Origin: JBBSEX01 sp038239345
GTDB taxonomy: Bacteria; Acidobacteriota; Terriglobia; Bryobacterales; Bryobacteraceae
Length of the DNA: 64,000 nucleotides
Direction: 5' to 3'
Assembly: GCA_038239345.1 (NCBI GenBank)
Contig: JBBSEX010000001.1
Location: forward strand, 248,001-312,000
Shown here: positions 17,768 through 26,564 of the stretch, one piece after another
How the letters are laid out: each line of letters starts with the position of its first letter
How positions within the stretch are numbered: position 1 is the stretch's first letter
Position numbers and translations under genes: made by a program
The notes under the pieces: generated by a model
Told to the model about the DNA's origin: nothing
The model's input: the letters and a program-made list of their open reading frames with translations, nothing else
Database searches by the model: none

Positions 17768-17887
17768 CTCGCTTGTGAACGGAATACCCTCCACCGCGCG
17801 CCCTTCGCTATTCGGTTCCGACTAACCGGTTCTCCCTCGTACGTTTCTATTTCCAACTATCAAAATTAAAATCCTGAGGAGAATTGT

Positions 17888-19237
17888 ATGCAGAATCTGG
17901 AAGCCGTCCGAGTGGACTTGCCTAATCTGATAACGGACCTGCCGGGTCCGCGCGCCAAGGCGATCATCGATCGCGACAACAAGGTTATGTCGCCGTCCTA
18001 CACCCGGTGTTATCCGCTGGTGGTTGCGCGTGGTGAAGGCGCCATCATCGAAGATGTCGATGGAAATCGCTTTCTCGATTTCAACGCCGGAATCGCTGTC
18101 GTCGCCGCCGGCCATTGCCATCCACACGTCGTCAAGGCGATTCAGGATCAGGCCGCCCGGCTTATCCATATGTCGGGAACCGATTTCTACTACGAGAACA
18201 TGGTGCAACTAGCCGAGAAATTGGCTTCGCTCGCCCCAGGGGGACTGGAACGGCGGGTGTATTTTGGAAATTCTGGCGCGGAGGCCGTTGAAGCCGCCTT
18301 GAAGATGGCTCGCTATCACACCGGACGGCAACAATTCATCGCCTTCTTCGGAGCCTTTCACGGCCGCACGATGGGGGCGCTTTCGCTTACCGGCAGCAAG
18401 GTGGCGCAGAAGAAAAATTTCTTTCCGATGATGCCCGGCGTGCACCACATCCCCTACGCCAATTGCTATCGCTGCGCTTACGGCAAGACGCCAGACACCT
18501 GCTGCCTGGAATGCGTGAAGGTGATTGAGGAGCAACTCTTTAAGACCATTCTTCCATCTGAGGAAGTGGCCGCGATTATCGTCGAACCCATTCAGGGAGA
18601 AGGCGGATATATCGTGCCGCCGAAAAGTTTTCTAGACGAACTGCGCCGCGTTGCCGACAAGTATGGAATTCTGCTGATCTTCGACGAGGTGCAGTCGGGC
18701 ATGGGCCGCACTGGCAAGATGTGGGCCGCCGAGCATTTCAATGCGGTGCCGGATATTATGACCATCGCCAAAGGAATCGCCAGTGGTATGCCGCTCTCGG
18801 CTACGGTCGCCCGGGCCGACGTCATGCAGTGGAAACCGGGTGCGCATGCTTCCACTTTCGGCGGTAATCCGGTGTGTATCGCATCCGCTTTAGCCACCAT
18901 CGAGCTGTTGGAACAGGAGCTTATCGACAACGCGGCGAAGATGGGCGCGCACATCATGGACCGTATTCGGGATTGGCCGCAGCGCTTTCCAGGCGTGGGC
19001 GATGTTCGTGGACGCGGGCTGATGATCGGCATCGAGTTTGTAAAGGATCAACAGACCAAAGAGCGCGATCCGCTGATGCGGGACCGGATTGAATCGATGG
19101 CATTCGACCGTGGTTTGCTCGTCTTGGGCGCGGGACAGAATTCCATTCGCCTCTGTCCGCCGCTGGTGATCACCCGCGATCAGGCTGACTTTGCTGTTGA
19201 TACATTGGAAGAATGTATTCGTCTGAGCCAAAATTAA
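17888..19237 (+). CDS. Class III PLP aminotransferase (4-aminobutyrate/ornithine type)
   Basis: A 449-residue fold-type I aminotransferase. Schiff-base Lys295 lies in TIAKGIASGMPL, Asp266 of the IFDEVQSGMGRTG motif contacts the pyridine nitrogen, and GNSGAEAVEAALKMAR binds phosphate. An insert holds five cysteines between residues 193 and 209 (NCYRC, then TCCLEC), as in a subgroup that includes archaeal ornithine aminotransferases and broad-substrate amino-acid racemases. It could therefore be a GABA, ornithine or acetylornithine transaminase, or a PLP racemase. A clear AGGAG precedes the ATG. Confidence 0.88.
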   Translation: MQNLEAVRVDLPNLITDLPGPRAKAIIDRDNKVMSPSYTRCYPLVVARGEGAIIEDVDGNRFLDFNAGIAVVAAGHCHPHVVKAIQDQAARLIHMSGTDFYYENMVQLAEKLASLAPGGLERRVYFGNSGAEAVEAALKMARYHTGRQQFIAFFGAFHGRTMGALSLTGSKVAQKKNFFPMMPGVHHIPYANCYRCAYGKTPDTCCLECVKVIEEQLFKTILPSEEVAAIIVEPIQGEGGYIVPPKSFLDELRRVADKYGILLIFDEVQSGMGRTGKMWAAEHFNAVPDIMTIAKGIASGMPLSATVARADVMQWKPGAHASTFGGNPVCIASALATIELLEQELIDNAAKMGAHIMDRIRDWPQRFPGVGDVRGRGLMIGIEFVKDQQTKERDPLMRDRIESMAFDRGLLVLGAGQNSIRLCPPLVITRDQADFAVDTLEECIRLSQN

Positions 19238-19253
19238 CGGGCGCTTGTGTCCG

Positions 19254-19781
19254 ATGAAAACTCTGGACGTCGGCTGCGGAATCCTCAAGTATCCCGGGGC
19301 AATTGGCCTGGATCGAAACCCTCGCAGCCGCGCCGATGTCCTGGCTGACCTCGATCATTTTCCATATCCGTTTCGCGATAATTCGTTTGATCACGTACGG
19401 GCCGTGCATGTCATTGAGCACGTCTCCGATGTCATTCATACGATTGAGGAATTCGCGCGGCTGGTGAAACCCGGGGGCTCGATTTACATTGCCACGCCAC
19501 ACTATACGGACTTCAGCTCATTCTGCGATCCAACCCATAAATGGCACCTAAATAGCTATTCCCTTCGATACTTCGGAGAGGATAATGCAGGATTTGGTTA
19601 CTATTCGGATACGAAGCTGAAACAAACTAAAGTTCATTTGCGGCTGCTAGCCTTCTGGCGATATTTGGGATTCGAGTTCCTGGTTAATCATTTCCCGAGA
19701 TTTCGCCGCTTCTGGGAGCACTATCTTTGTTTTGTAGTGCGCGGCAAAGTAATCGAATGGGATCTTCAAGTTTTGAAGTAG
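19254..19781 (+). CDS. Class I SAM-dependent methyltransferase
   Basis: A 175-residue protein. Motif I is LDVGCGILKYPG at residues 4-15, followed by the acidic residue after strand 2 (GLDRN) and motif FPYPFRDNSFDHVRAVHVIEHV. The ATG at 19254 is preferred over a TTG nine bases upstream. The small size and methyltransf_11 features fit an enzyme acting on sugars, lipids or small molecules; the substrate is not identifiable. It follows the aminotransferase by 16 bases. Confidence 0.85.
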   Translation: MKTLDVGCGILKYPGAIGLDRNPRSRADVLADLDHFPYPFRDNSFDHVRAVHVIEHVSDVIHTIEEFARLVKPGGSIYIATPHYTDFSSFCDPTHKWHLNSYSLRYFGEDNAGFGYYSDTKLKQTKVHLRLLAFWRYLGFEFLVNHFPRFRRFWEHYLCFVVRGKVIEWDLQVLK

Positions 19782-19799
19782 CGGGCCGATAAGGACAGT

Positions 19800-20279
19800 G
19801 TGTTTGGTTGGCTTTACAATTCGGCGGATCACGTTCGGCACGTAGGACGGTCGCGTCATTGGGGCGTCGATCAGGTGACCGGCCGGCGGGGCGAGGATCT
19901 CGCTCACCGTTTCCTGCGCGAGCGTGGCTTCCACATCGTCGCCCGAAACTATCGGCTTAGTTCCGGTGATGCTGAAGTAGATCTCATTGCCCGGGATGGC
20001 GATGTCCTGGTATTCATTGAGGTGAAAACTCGTCGTAGCGCCGATTACGGCCCTCCTGAGCGAGCCATAGGTGCGCAGAAGCGATCAAAGCTGCTTCGAG
20101 CAGCCCGCGTATACGTTGCCGGATGCCGGATATCGTGGGATAGGGTTCGTTTTGACGTCGTGGGAATCGTACTAACGCCAGATTTGCATATCGATCACGC
20201 CGTGGATGCTTTCCGCCCTTTCCAGGCAAATACCAGAGAGGTGCCGATGGCCAGGAGTGTCAGAAACGCACCCAGATAA
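19800..20279 (+). CDS. YraN family (UPF0102) endonuclease-like protein
   Basis: A 159-residue protein with a restriction-endonuclease-like core: GRRGEDLAHRFL, then AEVDLIARDGDVLVFIEVKTR containing Asp61, Glu74 and Lys76. It starts at a GTG preceded by AAGGA. The family is widespread and the role uncertain, probably DNA repair or recombination related. Its last ~25 codons (from about 20195) overlap the 3' end of the convergent YfhO gene, and this tail does not resemble the usual YraN C-terminus. Confidence 0.85.
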   Translation: MFGWLYNSADHVRHVGRSRHWGVDQVTGRRGEDLAHRFLRERGFHIVARNYRLSSGDAEVDLIARDGDVLVFIEVKTRRSADYGPPERAIGAQKRSKLLRAARVYVAGCRISWDRVRFDVVGIVLTPDLHIDHAVDAFRPFQANTREVPMARSVRNAPR

Positions 20280-22411
20280 ACGCTGATTGGCTGATAGCGC
20301 ATCTCGATTTCGTGCTTTCCAGCGCCCACCACCACACCCCGGGCGAAGGCGTAGGCTTCGAAGATCGGCGCTGATTTTCCGTCCACCGTCGCCCGCCAGC
20401 CGGGAAAATAGGTATCCGGCAGAATGACCATTCCCGTGCACTTCATGTCGGCGGCGATGGTGACTTGGTTGGGCTCAAAGTGCGTCAGCGATACTTCATC
20501 GCCGGTGCAAAGTTCCAATCGCGGAGGTTTGCCGGTGAGGAATGTCTTGTTGCGAAGGTCAAAGCTGGGGATGAGCAAAGTTTGGCGGACAATGCCTTCA
20601 TTATTAGGAATCTGGATGGCCTCGTGCACCGCCCAGGTTCTAGGAAACACGCCGGCATTAGCATAAACCCGCAATCCGCTGGATGATTGAAATACCTGTT
20701 TTTGATCGGGGCGCTGTGGCGCGTTACCCACGTAGTAGGCGATGCCCAGCAAATTTCGCATCGGCTGGCTCCACAGGTCGTGCTGCCAAAGGTTTGTCGT
20801 CACCGCCGCCCGGTAATCCTCGAAGGCCTCCATGCCGTACCAATCGCCGATATTGTAGGGAATCAAATCATGATCGTAGGTGAAACGGCGAGGGGCGGGC
20901 TGTTCACGGAAAAACTCAGCGATGTCATCATTTTGCGCCATCACGGGAAGGTATGTCTTACGGTTTTTATCGTTAATATCAGGAAACCAGAAGGTTGCTT
21001 CGTTGCCAAGTTCGAATGTGACCAGGCAGAGCAGGGAAGCGGCAGCCATTCGCCGGGTGATCTGACGATTCCGAAAAGCGTAGATCGCCACCGCCAGAAG
21101 CACGGCGAAAAGGGCGGTCATCATCATGCGCTCCTCAGGAATGCCGTTCGGCTTCTGCGCCGCGATGAAAGTCAGTGAGATTACGCTCAAGATCGCCCCC
21201 ACACTCCCCGCCGCCAACATCACCCGCCGAGCCCAGCGCTCGCTCCGTTCAGCGAAAAATAGATCTATCCCATATGCACTTGCCGCGGCCAATGCAAGGT
21301 TAAACATTAGAACCGAGGCGGATGGAACCCGGGCCTTTTCTACGATCGGGACGAGCGAGTAGAGAACCCCGTGCATGAATATATTAGGCCCGAGGGCAAA
21401 GAGTAAGCTCCCCAAGCCGAGCACCGTGAGCCAACGCAAACGCCGGTCGTACCAGCCGAGCGCGACGCCAAGCACCCCGAGCGATACCGCCACGATGCCC
21501 ATAAACGGATCCGTATTCTTAGCCGTTCCGGGAAGCACTATACCTAATAATCCGTTAGGGTTAAGGGCATAATCTTTATGTACTGCATAAGGAACTGGCT
21601 CATTGAACCGCTGGGGCTCCGCTGCTCCACCCCAACGTCGGGCTAGCTTCCCGTATTCGGCCGTCGGTAGAGTTTGAAAAGCGCCCCCGCAGATCATGAA
21701 AATACCGAAGACGGCGGCCAACCTGGCAATCTGCCAGTTAATCCGGCCTTCTTGAAATATCAGGAAAAGCCATAGAGCTGCCAACGCAAGCGTAACAAAC
21801 AGCTGGATTTGGTGGTGTCCCGCGAGCCACATAATTCCCATACAAGTTCCTGAGAATACGGTATTCGCCAAAGGCCGCCGGCCATCCAGGGCGCGGAATA
21901 GGAACAACAATACCAGTGGTACCCAGACCGCGCCGTTCAGAAGCTGCGGCCAGTCCGTTGTGGCAACGTATCCACCCAGCGCAAAGATGCACCCGGCGAT
22001 TACCGAGGCCGCTTTCGATCGTTTCAGGTCCCGGCAAAGAGCGTACAGCGACAGCGCGGCAAAGTAGTGAATCAGTACGTAATACCAATGCAAGGCGCTC
22101 TGGCGGATCCACCCATGCTTTAAGGGCATCAGGAACAGGAGCCAGTTCAGCGGATAAGCCGCTCCCGGCTGGGCCTGTCCGAATAGAGGCTGACCGGCCC
22201 AGCCATACGGATCCCAGAGCGGGAATCGCCAGGCATGCCACTCGCCCGCTTGAAACTGCATCCAGGGCATCACCAGACTCGAGATATCCGGCGAATTCAG
22301 CCATGTAAATTGGTTGGTCAGCACCAATTTCCAATAGAAGCAAACCACGATCAGGAACAGGAAAAGAGGCGCGGCCAGGAGTTTGGCGAGGAGTAAGAAC
22401 CGCCGGTGCAT
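20195..22411 (-). CDS. YfhO family membrane protein
   Basis: A 738-residue polytopic protein with about a dozen membrane helices and a C-terminal extracytoplasmic domain. The N-terminal region (WLNSPDISSLVMPW, FPLWDPYGWAGQPLFGQAQ) and the C-terminal VILPDTYFPGWRATVDGK segment are typical of bacterial YfhO proteins. These are GT-C-like membrane proteins implicated in glycosylation of cell-envelope polymers. The ATG at 22411 has GGAG eight bases upstream, better than the TTG at 22438. It is convergent with and overlaps the YraN gene by 85 bases. Confidence 0.88.
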   Translation of the reverse strand: MHRRFLLLAKLLAAPLFLFLIVVCFYWKLVLTNQFTWLNSPDISSLVMPWMQFQAGEWHAWRFPLWDPYGWAGQPLFGQAQPGAAYPLNWLLFLMPLKHGWIRQSALHWYYVLIHYFAALSLYALCRDLKRSKAASVIAGCIFALGGYVATTDWPQLLNGAVWVPLVLLFLFRALDGRRPLANTVFSGTCMGIMWLAGHHQIQLFVTLALAALWLFLIFQEGRINWQIARLAAVFGIFMICGGAFQTLPTAEYGKLARRWGGAAEPQRFNEPVPYAVHKDYALNPNGLLGIVLPGTAKNTDPFMGIVAVSLGVLGVALGWYDRRLRWLTVLGLGSLLFALGPNIFMHGVLYSLVPIVEKARVPSASVLMFNLALAAASAYGIDLFFAERSERWARRVMLAAGSVGAILSVISLTFIAAQKPNGIPEERMMMTALFAVLLAVAIYAFRNRQITRRMAAASLLCLVTFELGNEATFWFPDINDKNRKTYLPVMAQNDDIAEFFREQPAPRRFTYDHDLIPYNIGDWYGMEAFEDYRAAVTTNLWQHDLWSQPMRNLLGIAYYVGNAPQRPDQKQVFQSSSGLRVYANAGVFPRTWAVHEAIQIPNNEGIVRQTLLIPSFDLRNKTFLTGKPPRLELCTGDEVSLTHFEPNQVTIAADMKCTGMVILPDTYFPGWRATVDGKSAPIFEAYAFARGVVVGAGKHEIEMRYQPISVYLGAFLTLLAIGTSLVFAWKGRKASTA

Positions 22412-22555
22412 TAGTGGTGCTCCGCTGGCTGTTCCCAAGCATTGTGGTGGTTTTCAACCAGGTTCATAAGAAGACATGATAGCTGGAATTCACTTAGAAT
22501 CAAATGCTTCGCGATTGGTCTTGCGATTGCCTAAATTGTTTTCGTGGACATAGTT

Positions 22556-24787
22556 ATGAGAACCAGATTCGTAATCATGCTTAGCGGCGTTATGCTATCG
22601 GTTACCGCTTGGAGCCAGGCGCCGCCCCCACCGGATGGCCAGCCGCAATATCAGGATCAGCGTCAACCCGCGGAGTATCAGGAGCAGCGTGGGCCGCAAG
22701 ACGGGCCAGATCGGCAATATCAGGATCGCCGGAGTCAGGATCGCCGGTATCCGGATCGCGAGGCGCAAGATCGGCAATATCAGGATCGGCAATATCAGGA
22801 TCGGCAAGGTCAAGACGAGCAGAATCAGGACCGGGAAGGGCAGGACCGGGAGTCGCAAGCTCGCGGCGTAGCGCGCGTCAGCATCGTGAATGGCGAGGTT
22901 TCGGTGAAGCGTGGCGACGCCAACGAAATCGGCGCGGCGGCGATCAATGCCCCGGTGATGAGTCAGGACAGCTTGCTCACCTCCGGCGGATCGCGGGCGG
23001 AACTGCAATTCGACTCATCCAACATGCTGCGCGTCGGGCAGAACTCCGAAGTGCGCATCGGCGATCTGGCATTTAAGCGTTATCAGATTCAGATTGCCGG
23101 CGGCACGGTGACCTTCCGCGTCCTGCGCGATAGCGATGCGCAGATTGAATTAAGTACGCCCTCGGTTTCGGTTCGGCCAATGAAACGCGGATCCTACCGG
23201 GTGACCGTACGGCCTGATAATACGGTGGAGGTCACGGTCCGGTCGGGTGAAGCGGAAATCTTCACGCCGCGTGGCTCCGAGCGGCTGCGATCGGGTCAAA
23301 CAATGACCGCCCGGGGAGACGCGGCAAACCCGCAGATTCACATCGGGGGAGCGGTTGGGACGGACGATTGGGATCGCTGGAACGAAGGGCGCGATCATGA
23401 TCTGGAGCGTTCCTCCAGCTATCAGCACGTGAGCCAGGATATCTACGGTGCCGAGGATCTGGATAATCACGGCACGTGGGTGGATTCTGCGCAGTACGGG
23501 TCAGTGTGGGCACCGCGAGTTTCCGCGGACTGGGCTCCTTACCGCGAAGGCCGCTGGACATGGCTCGACTATTACGGTTGGACCTGGGTTAGCACCGATC
23601 CCTGGGGTTGGGCTCCCTATCATTACGGCAGTTGGTTTCATAACGCCGGGGTGGGCTGGTGCTGGTACCCTGGCGCAGCCCGGGCGCACTATATCTGGCG
23701 GCCGGCGCTGGTGGCGTTTTTCGGATTCGGCGGTTATGGCGGATTCCACGCCGGTGTCGGGTTCGGCTACGGCAATATCGGCTGGGTGCCTCTAGCTCCG
23801 TTTGAAGCCTACCATCCGTGGTACGGACGCGGATTCTCCGGTGGGTATCGCGGCGGTTGGGGCGGGGGATTTGGCAACACCCGCATCACGAACATCAATA
23901 TTAACAACGTCTATCGAAATGCCAACGCGCCCCATGGAGTAATGGGGGTGAATTCCAATTCGTTCGGGCGCGGCAGTTTACATGGCAACAGCTATGTAAA
24001 CGTCTCACGCAACGATATGCAACGGGCGAGTCTGGTGCGTGGACAGGTGCCGCTGGCTCCTTCGCGGGAGAGCTTGCGAGTGTCCGACCGGCAGGTTCGC
24101 GGTAATTTCCAGAGCAGCTCCAATACACGCTTCTATTCGCGGCAGAGTTCGTCATCGACGCAATCGAGCCGCGTACCGTTTGAGCAGCAGCGGCAGTCTG
24201 TTGAGCAGTCGGCCCGACATACGTTTGGCGGCAACCAAGCTGGAACTAGCGGCGGGTTCAGCCGGGGCGAGCAATCGAATGGAAGCTTTAATCGTGGAGG
24301 AACTGGCGTGAATTCGGCGCCGAATAGCGATCACCGTTTCGGTTCTCCGGCCCAGCACACGCAGGCGAGCGCAAGTTCGGCGGGTGAAAGCGGCGGGTCG
24401 CGGCGCTTTGGTGGATCGTCGTCAGGCAATACGAATCGGCCGAATTGGAGCAGCCAGGAAGCAAATCGTCCGCCGCAAGCTCGTTCGAGTTCGCGCGGCT
24501 ATGAACCACAAAGTTCGCGTCCAGCCTATGAATCCTCGCGCAATTATAGCGGCGGCAGCAGCCAGCCGGTGCGGATCAGTCCACGAATCGTGGAATCGCG
24601 CCCGTCGGATGCTTACCGGTCGGGCTCTTATAGCGGGAGCACTTCGCGGCCGTCTTTTAATAATGGCGGCTCACGGCCTTCTTCTAATAGTGGCGGTTCA
24701 CGACCGGCAAGCAGCGGCGCGTCGCGGCCCGCAAGCAATAGTGGCGGCGGATCGTCATCCCGTTCCAGCAGTGGGCACCGCCGATAG
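22556..24787 (+). CDS. FecR domain plus DUF6600 surface protein with low-complexity ends
   Basis: A 743-residue secreted protein. After a signal peptide (about 1-22, ending AWSQA) there is a Q/D/R-rich tract (about 26-102) built from degenerate QYQDR units. A FecR-type domain follows (about 105-255: VSIVNGEVSVKRG, LTSGGSRAELQFD). Then comes a Trp/Tyr-rich DUF6600 segment (about 305-370: EGRWTWLDYYGWTWVS, DPWGWAPYHYG), a Gly-rich stretch and a long Ser/Arg/Gly tail. The FecR part here is probably structural, not a TonB signal transducer, since no sigma or receptor gene is adjacent. Function unknown; location likely the cell surface. Confidence 0.85.
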   Translation: MRTRFVIMLSGVMLSVTAWSQAPPPPDGQPQYQDQRQPAEYQEQRGPQDGPDRQYQDRRSQDRRYPDREAQDRQYQDRQYQDRQGQDEQNQDREGQDRESQARGVARVSIVNGEVSVKRGDANEIGAAAINAPVMSQDSLLTSGGSRAELQFDSSNMLRVGQNSEVRIGDLAFKRYQIQIAGGTVTFRVLRDSDAQIELSTPSVSVRPMKRGSYRVTVRPDNTVEVTVRSGEAEIFTPRGSERLRSGQTMTARGDAANPQIHIGGAVGTDDWDRWNEGRDHDLERSSSYQHVSQDIYGAEDLDNHGTWVDSAQYGSVWAPRVSADWAPYREGRWTWLDYYGWTWVSTDPWGWAPYHYGSWFHNAGVGWCWYPGAARAHYIWRPALVAFFGFGGYGGFHAGVGFGYGNIGWVPLAPFEAYHPWYGRGFSGGYRGGWGGGFGNTRITNININNVYRNANAPHGVMGVNSNSFGRGSLHGNSYVNVSRNDMQRASLVRGQVPLAPSRESLRVSDRQVRGNFQSSSNTRFYSRQSSSSTQSSRVPFEQQRQSVEQSARHTFGGNQAGTSGGFSRGEQSNGSFNRGGTGVNSAPNSDHRFGSPAQHTQASASSAGESGGSRRFGGSSSGNTNRPNWSSQEANRPPQARSSSRGYEPQSSRPAYESSRNYSGGSSQPVRISPRIVESRPSDAYRSGSYSGSTSRPSFNNGGSRPSSNSGGSRPASSGASRPASNSGGGSSSRSSSGHRR
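22700..22820 (+). repeat. Degenerate 15-base tandem repeats encoding QYQDR units
   Basis: Units close to GGCAATATCAGGATC recur in tandem with the reading frame kept, giving QYQDR/SQDRR/QGQDE peptide units. Such tracts tend to change in copy number between strains. Confidence 0.7.
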
Positions 24788-24826
24788 ATTTTCTTCCAAC
24801 TTCTTCCCTCAGGCCCGGCGAGGCTG
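24722..24826 (+). repeat. Imperfect direct repeat, copy A (3' end of FecR gene)
   Basis: Covers the last codons of the FecR gene, its stop codon and the left arm of its terminator. About 80 percent of positions match copy B at 25497, judged by eye. Confidence 0.65.
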
Positions 24827-24851
24827 CACCCTCCGTCCGGGCCCTTTTTTT
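24811..24851 (+). terminator. Rho-independent terminator after the FecR/DUF6600 gene
   Basis: GGCCCGG at 24812 pairs with CCGGGCC at 24837, followed by C and seven T. The 18-base loop may form further pairs. It lies 25 bases after the stop codon. Confidence 0.85.
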
Positions 24852-24886
24852 ACATCCTCTAACCGACTTTGGGACCAGACCGATCG

Positions 24887-25417
24887 CTAGGGGCTAAAAA
24901 CGCGTTCTGGGTGTTGGCGCGCGTACCGAATCCATGCTTCGTAAATCGCAGATCTGGGCGGCCCGAGATTATCCAGAGCCCAAGCTCGCCGGTCCAGTTC
25001 GCGAGCCCGCGTTCTGAGGCCCGCCCGCTCAAGGATTTCATAGGAATCTCCATCAGCTTCGGTCCGCTGGGCCAAGAGTGGGAGCATCAATTCCTTCGCT
25101 GCAGCAAAGCATAAAGCGAGATCGTGCAGCCCTAATTCGCGAAGCCCGGCCTCCGTCTGGGCTACTAAGTGCGACTCACCGAAGTTGCCAAAGTGCCAGG
25201 TGATGCTGTCAAGAGTAAGGCTTACATCCAGCCAGTGCGTCGCCGCCATGGCTCTGAGGCCTGGGGGAAGCAGAGCGATGGTCGCTGCAAAACTACCGTT
25301 CGTCGTGTACGGATCGCCAACAGCACGAGCTGTCAGGAGTTCTCCAAGCTTCTTCCGCAGAACATCATCATCCTCGTCCAACACAGGCCAATGTTGATGG
25401 TCAATGGTTTCGCTCAC
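24887..25417 (-). CDS. Hypothetical protein, possibly DUF4375/DMP19-like
   Basis: A 176-residue soluble protein starting at a GTG. The central part (LDVSLTLDSITWHFGNFG, then GLRELGLHDLALCFAAAKEL) loosely resembles the DMP19/DUF4375 fold, a DNA-mimic-like family, but the Asn/Gly motif of that family is only partly present. I can see no ribosome binding site. It lies between two copies of a direct repeat (24722 and 25497), which suggests it arrived by insertion or rearrangement. Assignment is tentative. Confidence 0.45.
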   Translation of the reverse strand: MSETIDHQHWPVLDEDDDVLRKKLGELLTARAVGDPYTTNGSFAATIALLPPGLRAMAATHWLDVSLTLDSITWHFGNFGESHLVAQTEAGLRELGLHDLALCFAAAKELMLPLLAQRTEADGDSYEILERAGLRTRARELDRRAWALDNLGPPRSAIYEAWIRYARQHPERVFSP

Positions 25418-25496
25418 AGCTTAAGTTTAAATGAACCGCCCGCTGCCGGACATCTATACCCCGTCACATGGCCCCTGGCTGACACGACTGTTGGGC

Positions 25497-25597
25497 TCGC
25501 GGCCCGCAACAGTGGCGGCGTATCTTCGTCCCCATCCCAGCGGTGGGCATCGCCGGTAGATTTTCTCCAATGTCTGCACTCAGGCCCGGCGGGGCGG
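25497..25597 (+). repeat. Imperfect direct repeat, copy B (decayed tail of a FecR-like gene)
   Basis: Matches the coding end, stop codon and first terminator arm of the FecR gene but lacks the second arm and T-run. Translation in the equivalent frame gives RNSGGVSSSPSQRW, comparable with SNSGGGSSSRSSSG in copy A. It is not linked to an intact gene. Confidence 0.65.
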
Positions 25598-25616
25598 CAG
25601 GGGATATAGTCGGAGG

Positions 25617-26492
25617 TCAGCCGGAAGTGCCGAGCTTGGCAGCCATGGGCGCCGACGTCGATTTCTTCCAATAGGCTAACCTCCCACGAGTCAAGGTTAG
25701 GAGCAGACATGCCATGGCGCATCCCGAGAGACCTAGAATCAACTCCGGCGACAACTTGGCTCGAAGGGGCGCATCGTCGAGCAGCCCACCCAGCCAACGT
25801 GAAACGGTGTTAAAAAATGCGTGCGCCGCAATGGCGGTGATGACGCTTCCTCGGGAAAGATTAAATAGAAAAGTCATCGAGAAGGAGAATCCAGTCAAGA
25901 TCAAGAGATAGGTAGGGAATCCGCTGCTCGTCCACTCCTTACAGAGGAAAAGAGGGAGGTGCCATGCGGCCCATAGAAAGCCCAGGAGAATAGACGCCTT
26001 CGCTGGACCGAACAAGATTTGCAGACGTGGCAATGCAAAGCCACGCCATCCAGGTTCTTCTCCTAACGGACCTCCGATCAAGGTGGAGAGACCAAAAACC
26101 GAGGCCGAGAGAAACACTCCCCATCGAAGCCTGGAGAGGGGGGCGGTAGTTAGAACGATGGCGGGGATGATAACGAAGGTGACCGCAATCAATAGCGGAG
26201 CGACTATCAAACTCAGCAGTACCCATCGTGGCTGCAAGCGGGCTCCAGCCCCCGGCCATCTCCTCTCTGTCATGCGTAAAGTGAGAAGCGCACTGAGGGA
26301 TGGCCCGATAGTTCCGAGCACAGTCATTACAGGAAGAGACAATTCAAAGGGAAGCCAGCCGAGTCCTGCGCGCGAGAGGGCTAACGGAATAAAGAATAGC
26401 CATGAGATCGCATACGCGAATACGAAAAAGAGGACAAGCTGGCGTTTTAGAAGACTCCTCTCGATATGATCGGCTGCGGACTGGCTCAACAT
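25617..26492 (-). CDS. CPBP family intramembrane metalloprotease
   Basis: A 291-residue membrane protein with about eight hydrophobic segments. The abortive-infection/CAAX-protease motifs are present: E145-E146-x3-R150 (EEPGWRG), the His178 motif WAAWHLPLF, and a final His in AIAAHAFFN. Such proteases cleave within the membrane or mature small peptides; some bacteriocin immunity proteins belong here. No prenylated substrate or bacteriocin gene is visible nearby. ATG start at 26492. Confidence 0.88.
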   Translation of the reverse strand: MLSQSAADHIERSLLKRQLVLFFVFAYAISWLFFIPLALSRAGLGWLPFELSLPVMTVLGTIGPSLSALLTLRMTERRWPGAGARLQPRWVLLSLIVAPLLIAVTFVIIPAIVLTTAPLSRLRWGVFLSASVFGLSTLIGGPLGEEPGWRGFALPRLQILFGPAKASILLGFLWAAWHLPLFLCKEWTSSGFPTYLLILTGFSFSMTFLFNLSRGSVITAIAAHAFFNTVSRWLGGLLDDAPLRAKLSPELILGLSGCAMACLLLTLTRGRLAYWKKSTSAPMAAKLGTSG

Positions 26493-26564
26493 TGCGGTCT
26501 CATTTTAGCCATTCGGTAAATCAAGCCGGCTGTTATCAGTTGACATAATATTCGTTATCGGAAA

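Noticed and set aside
22700..22820. Short regular repeats that could suggest a CRISPR array
   Set aside because: The units are contiguous, in frame and inside a coding region, with no spacers.
22595..23008. Repetitive minus-strand frame (Ile/Leu/Pro-rich) opposite the FecR gene
   Set aside because: The repetition comes from the QYQDR-coding tract on the other strand; there is no ribosome binding site or known motif.
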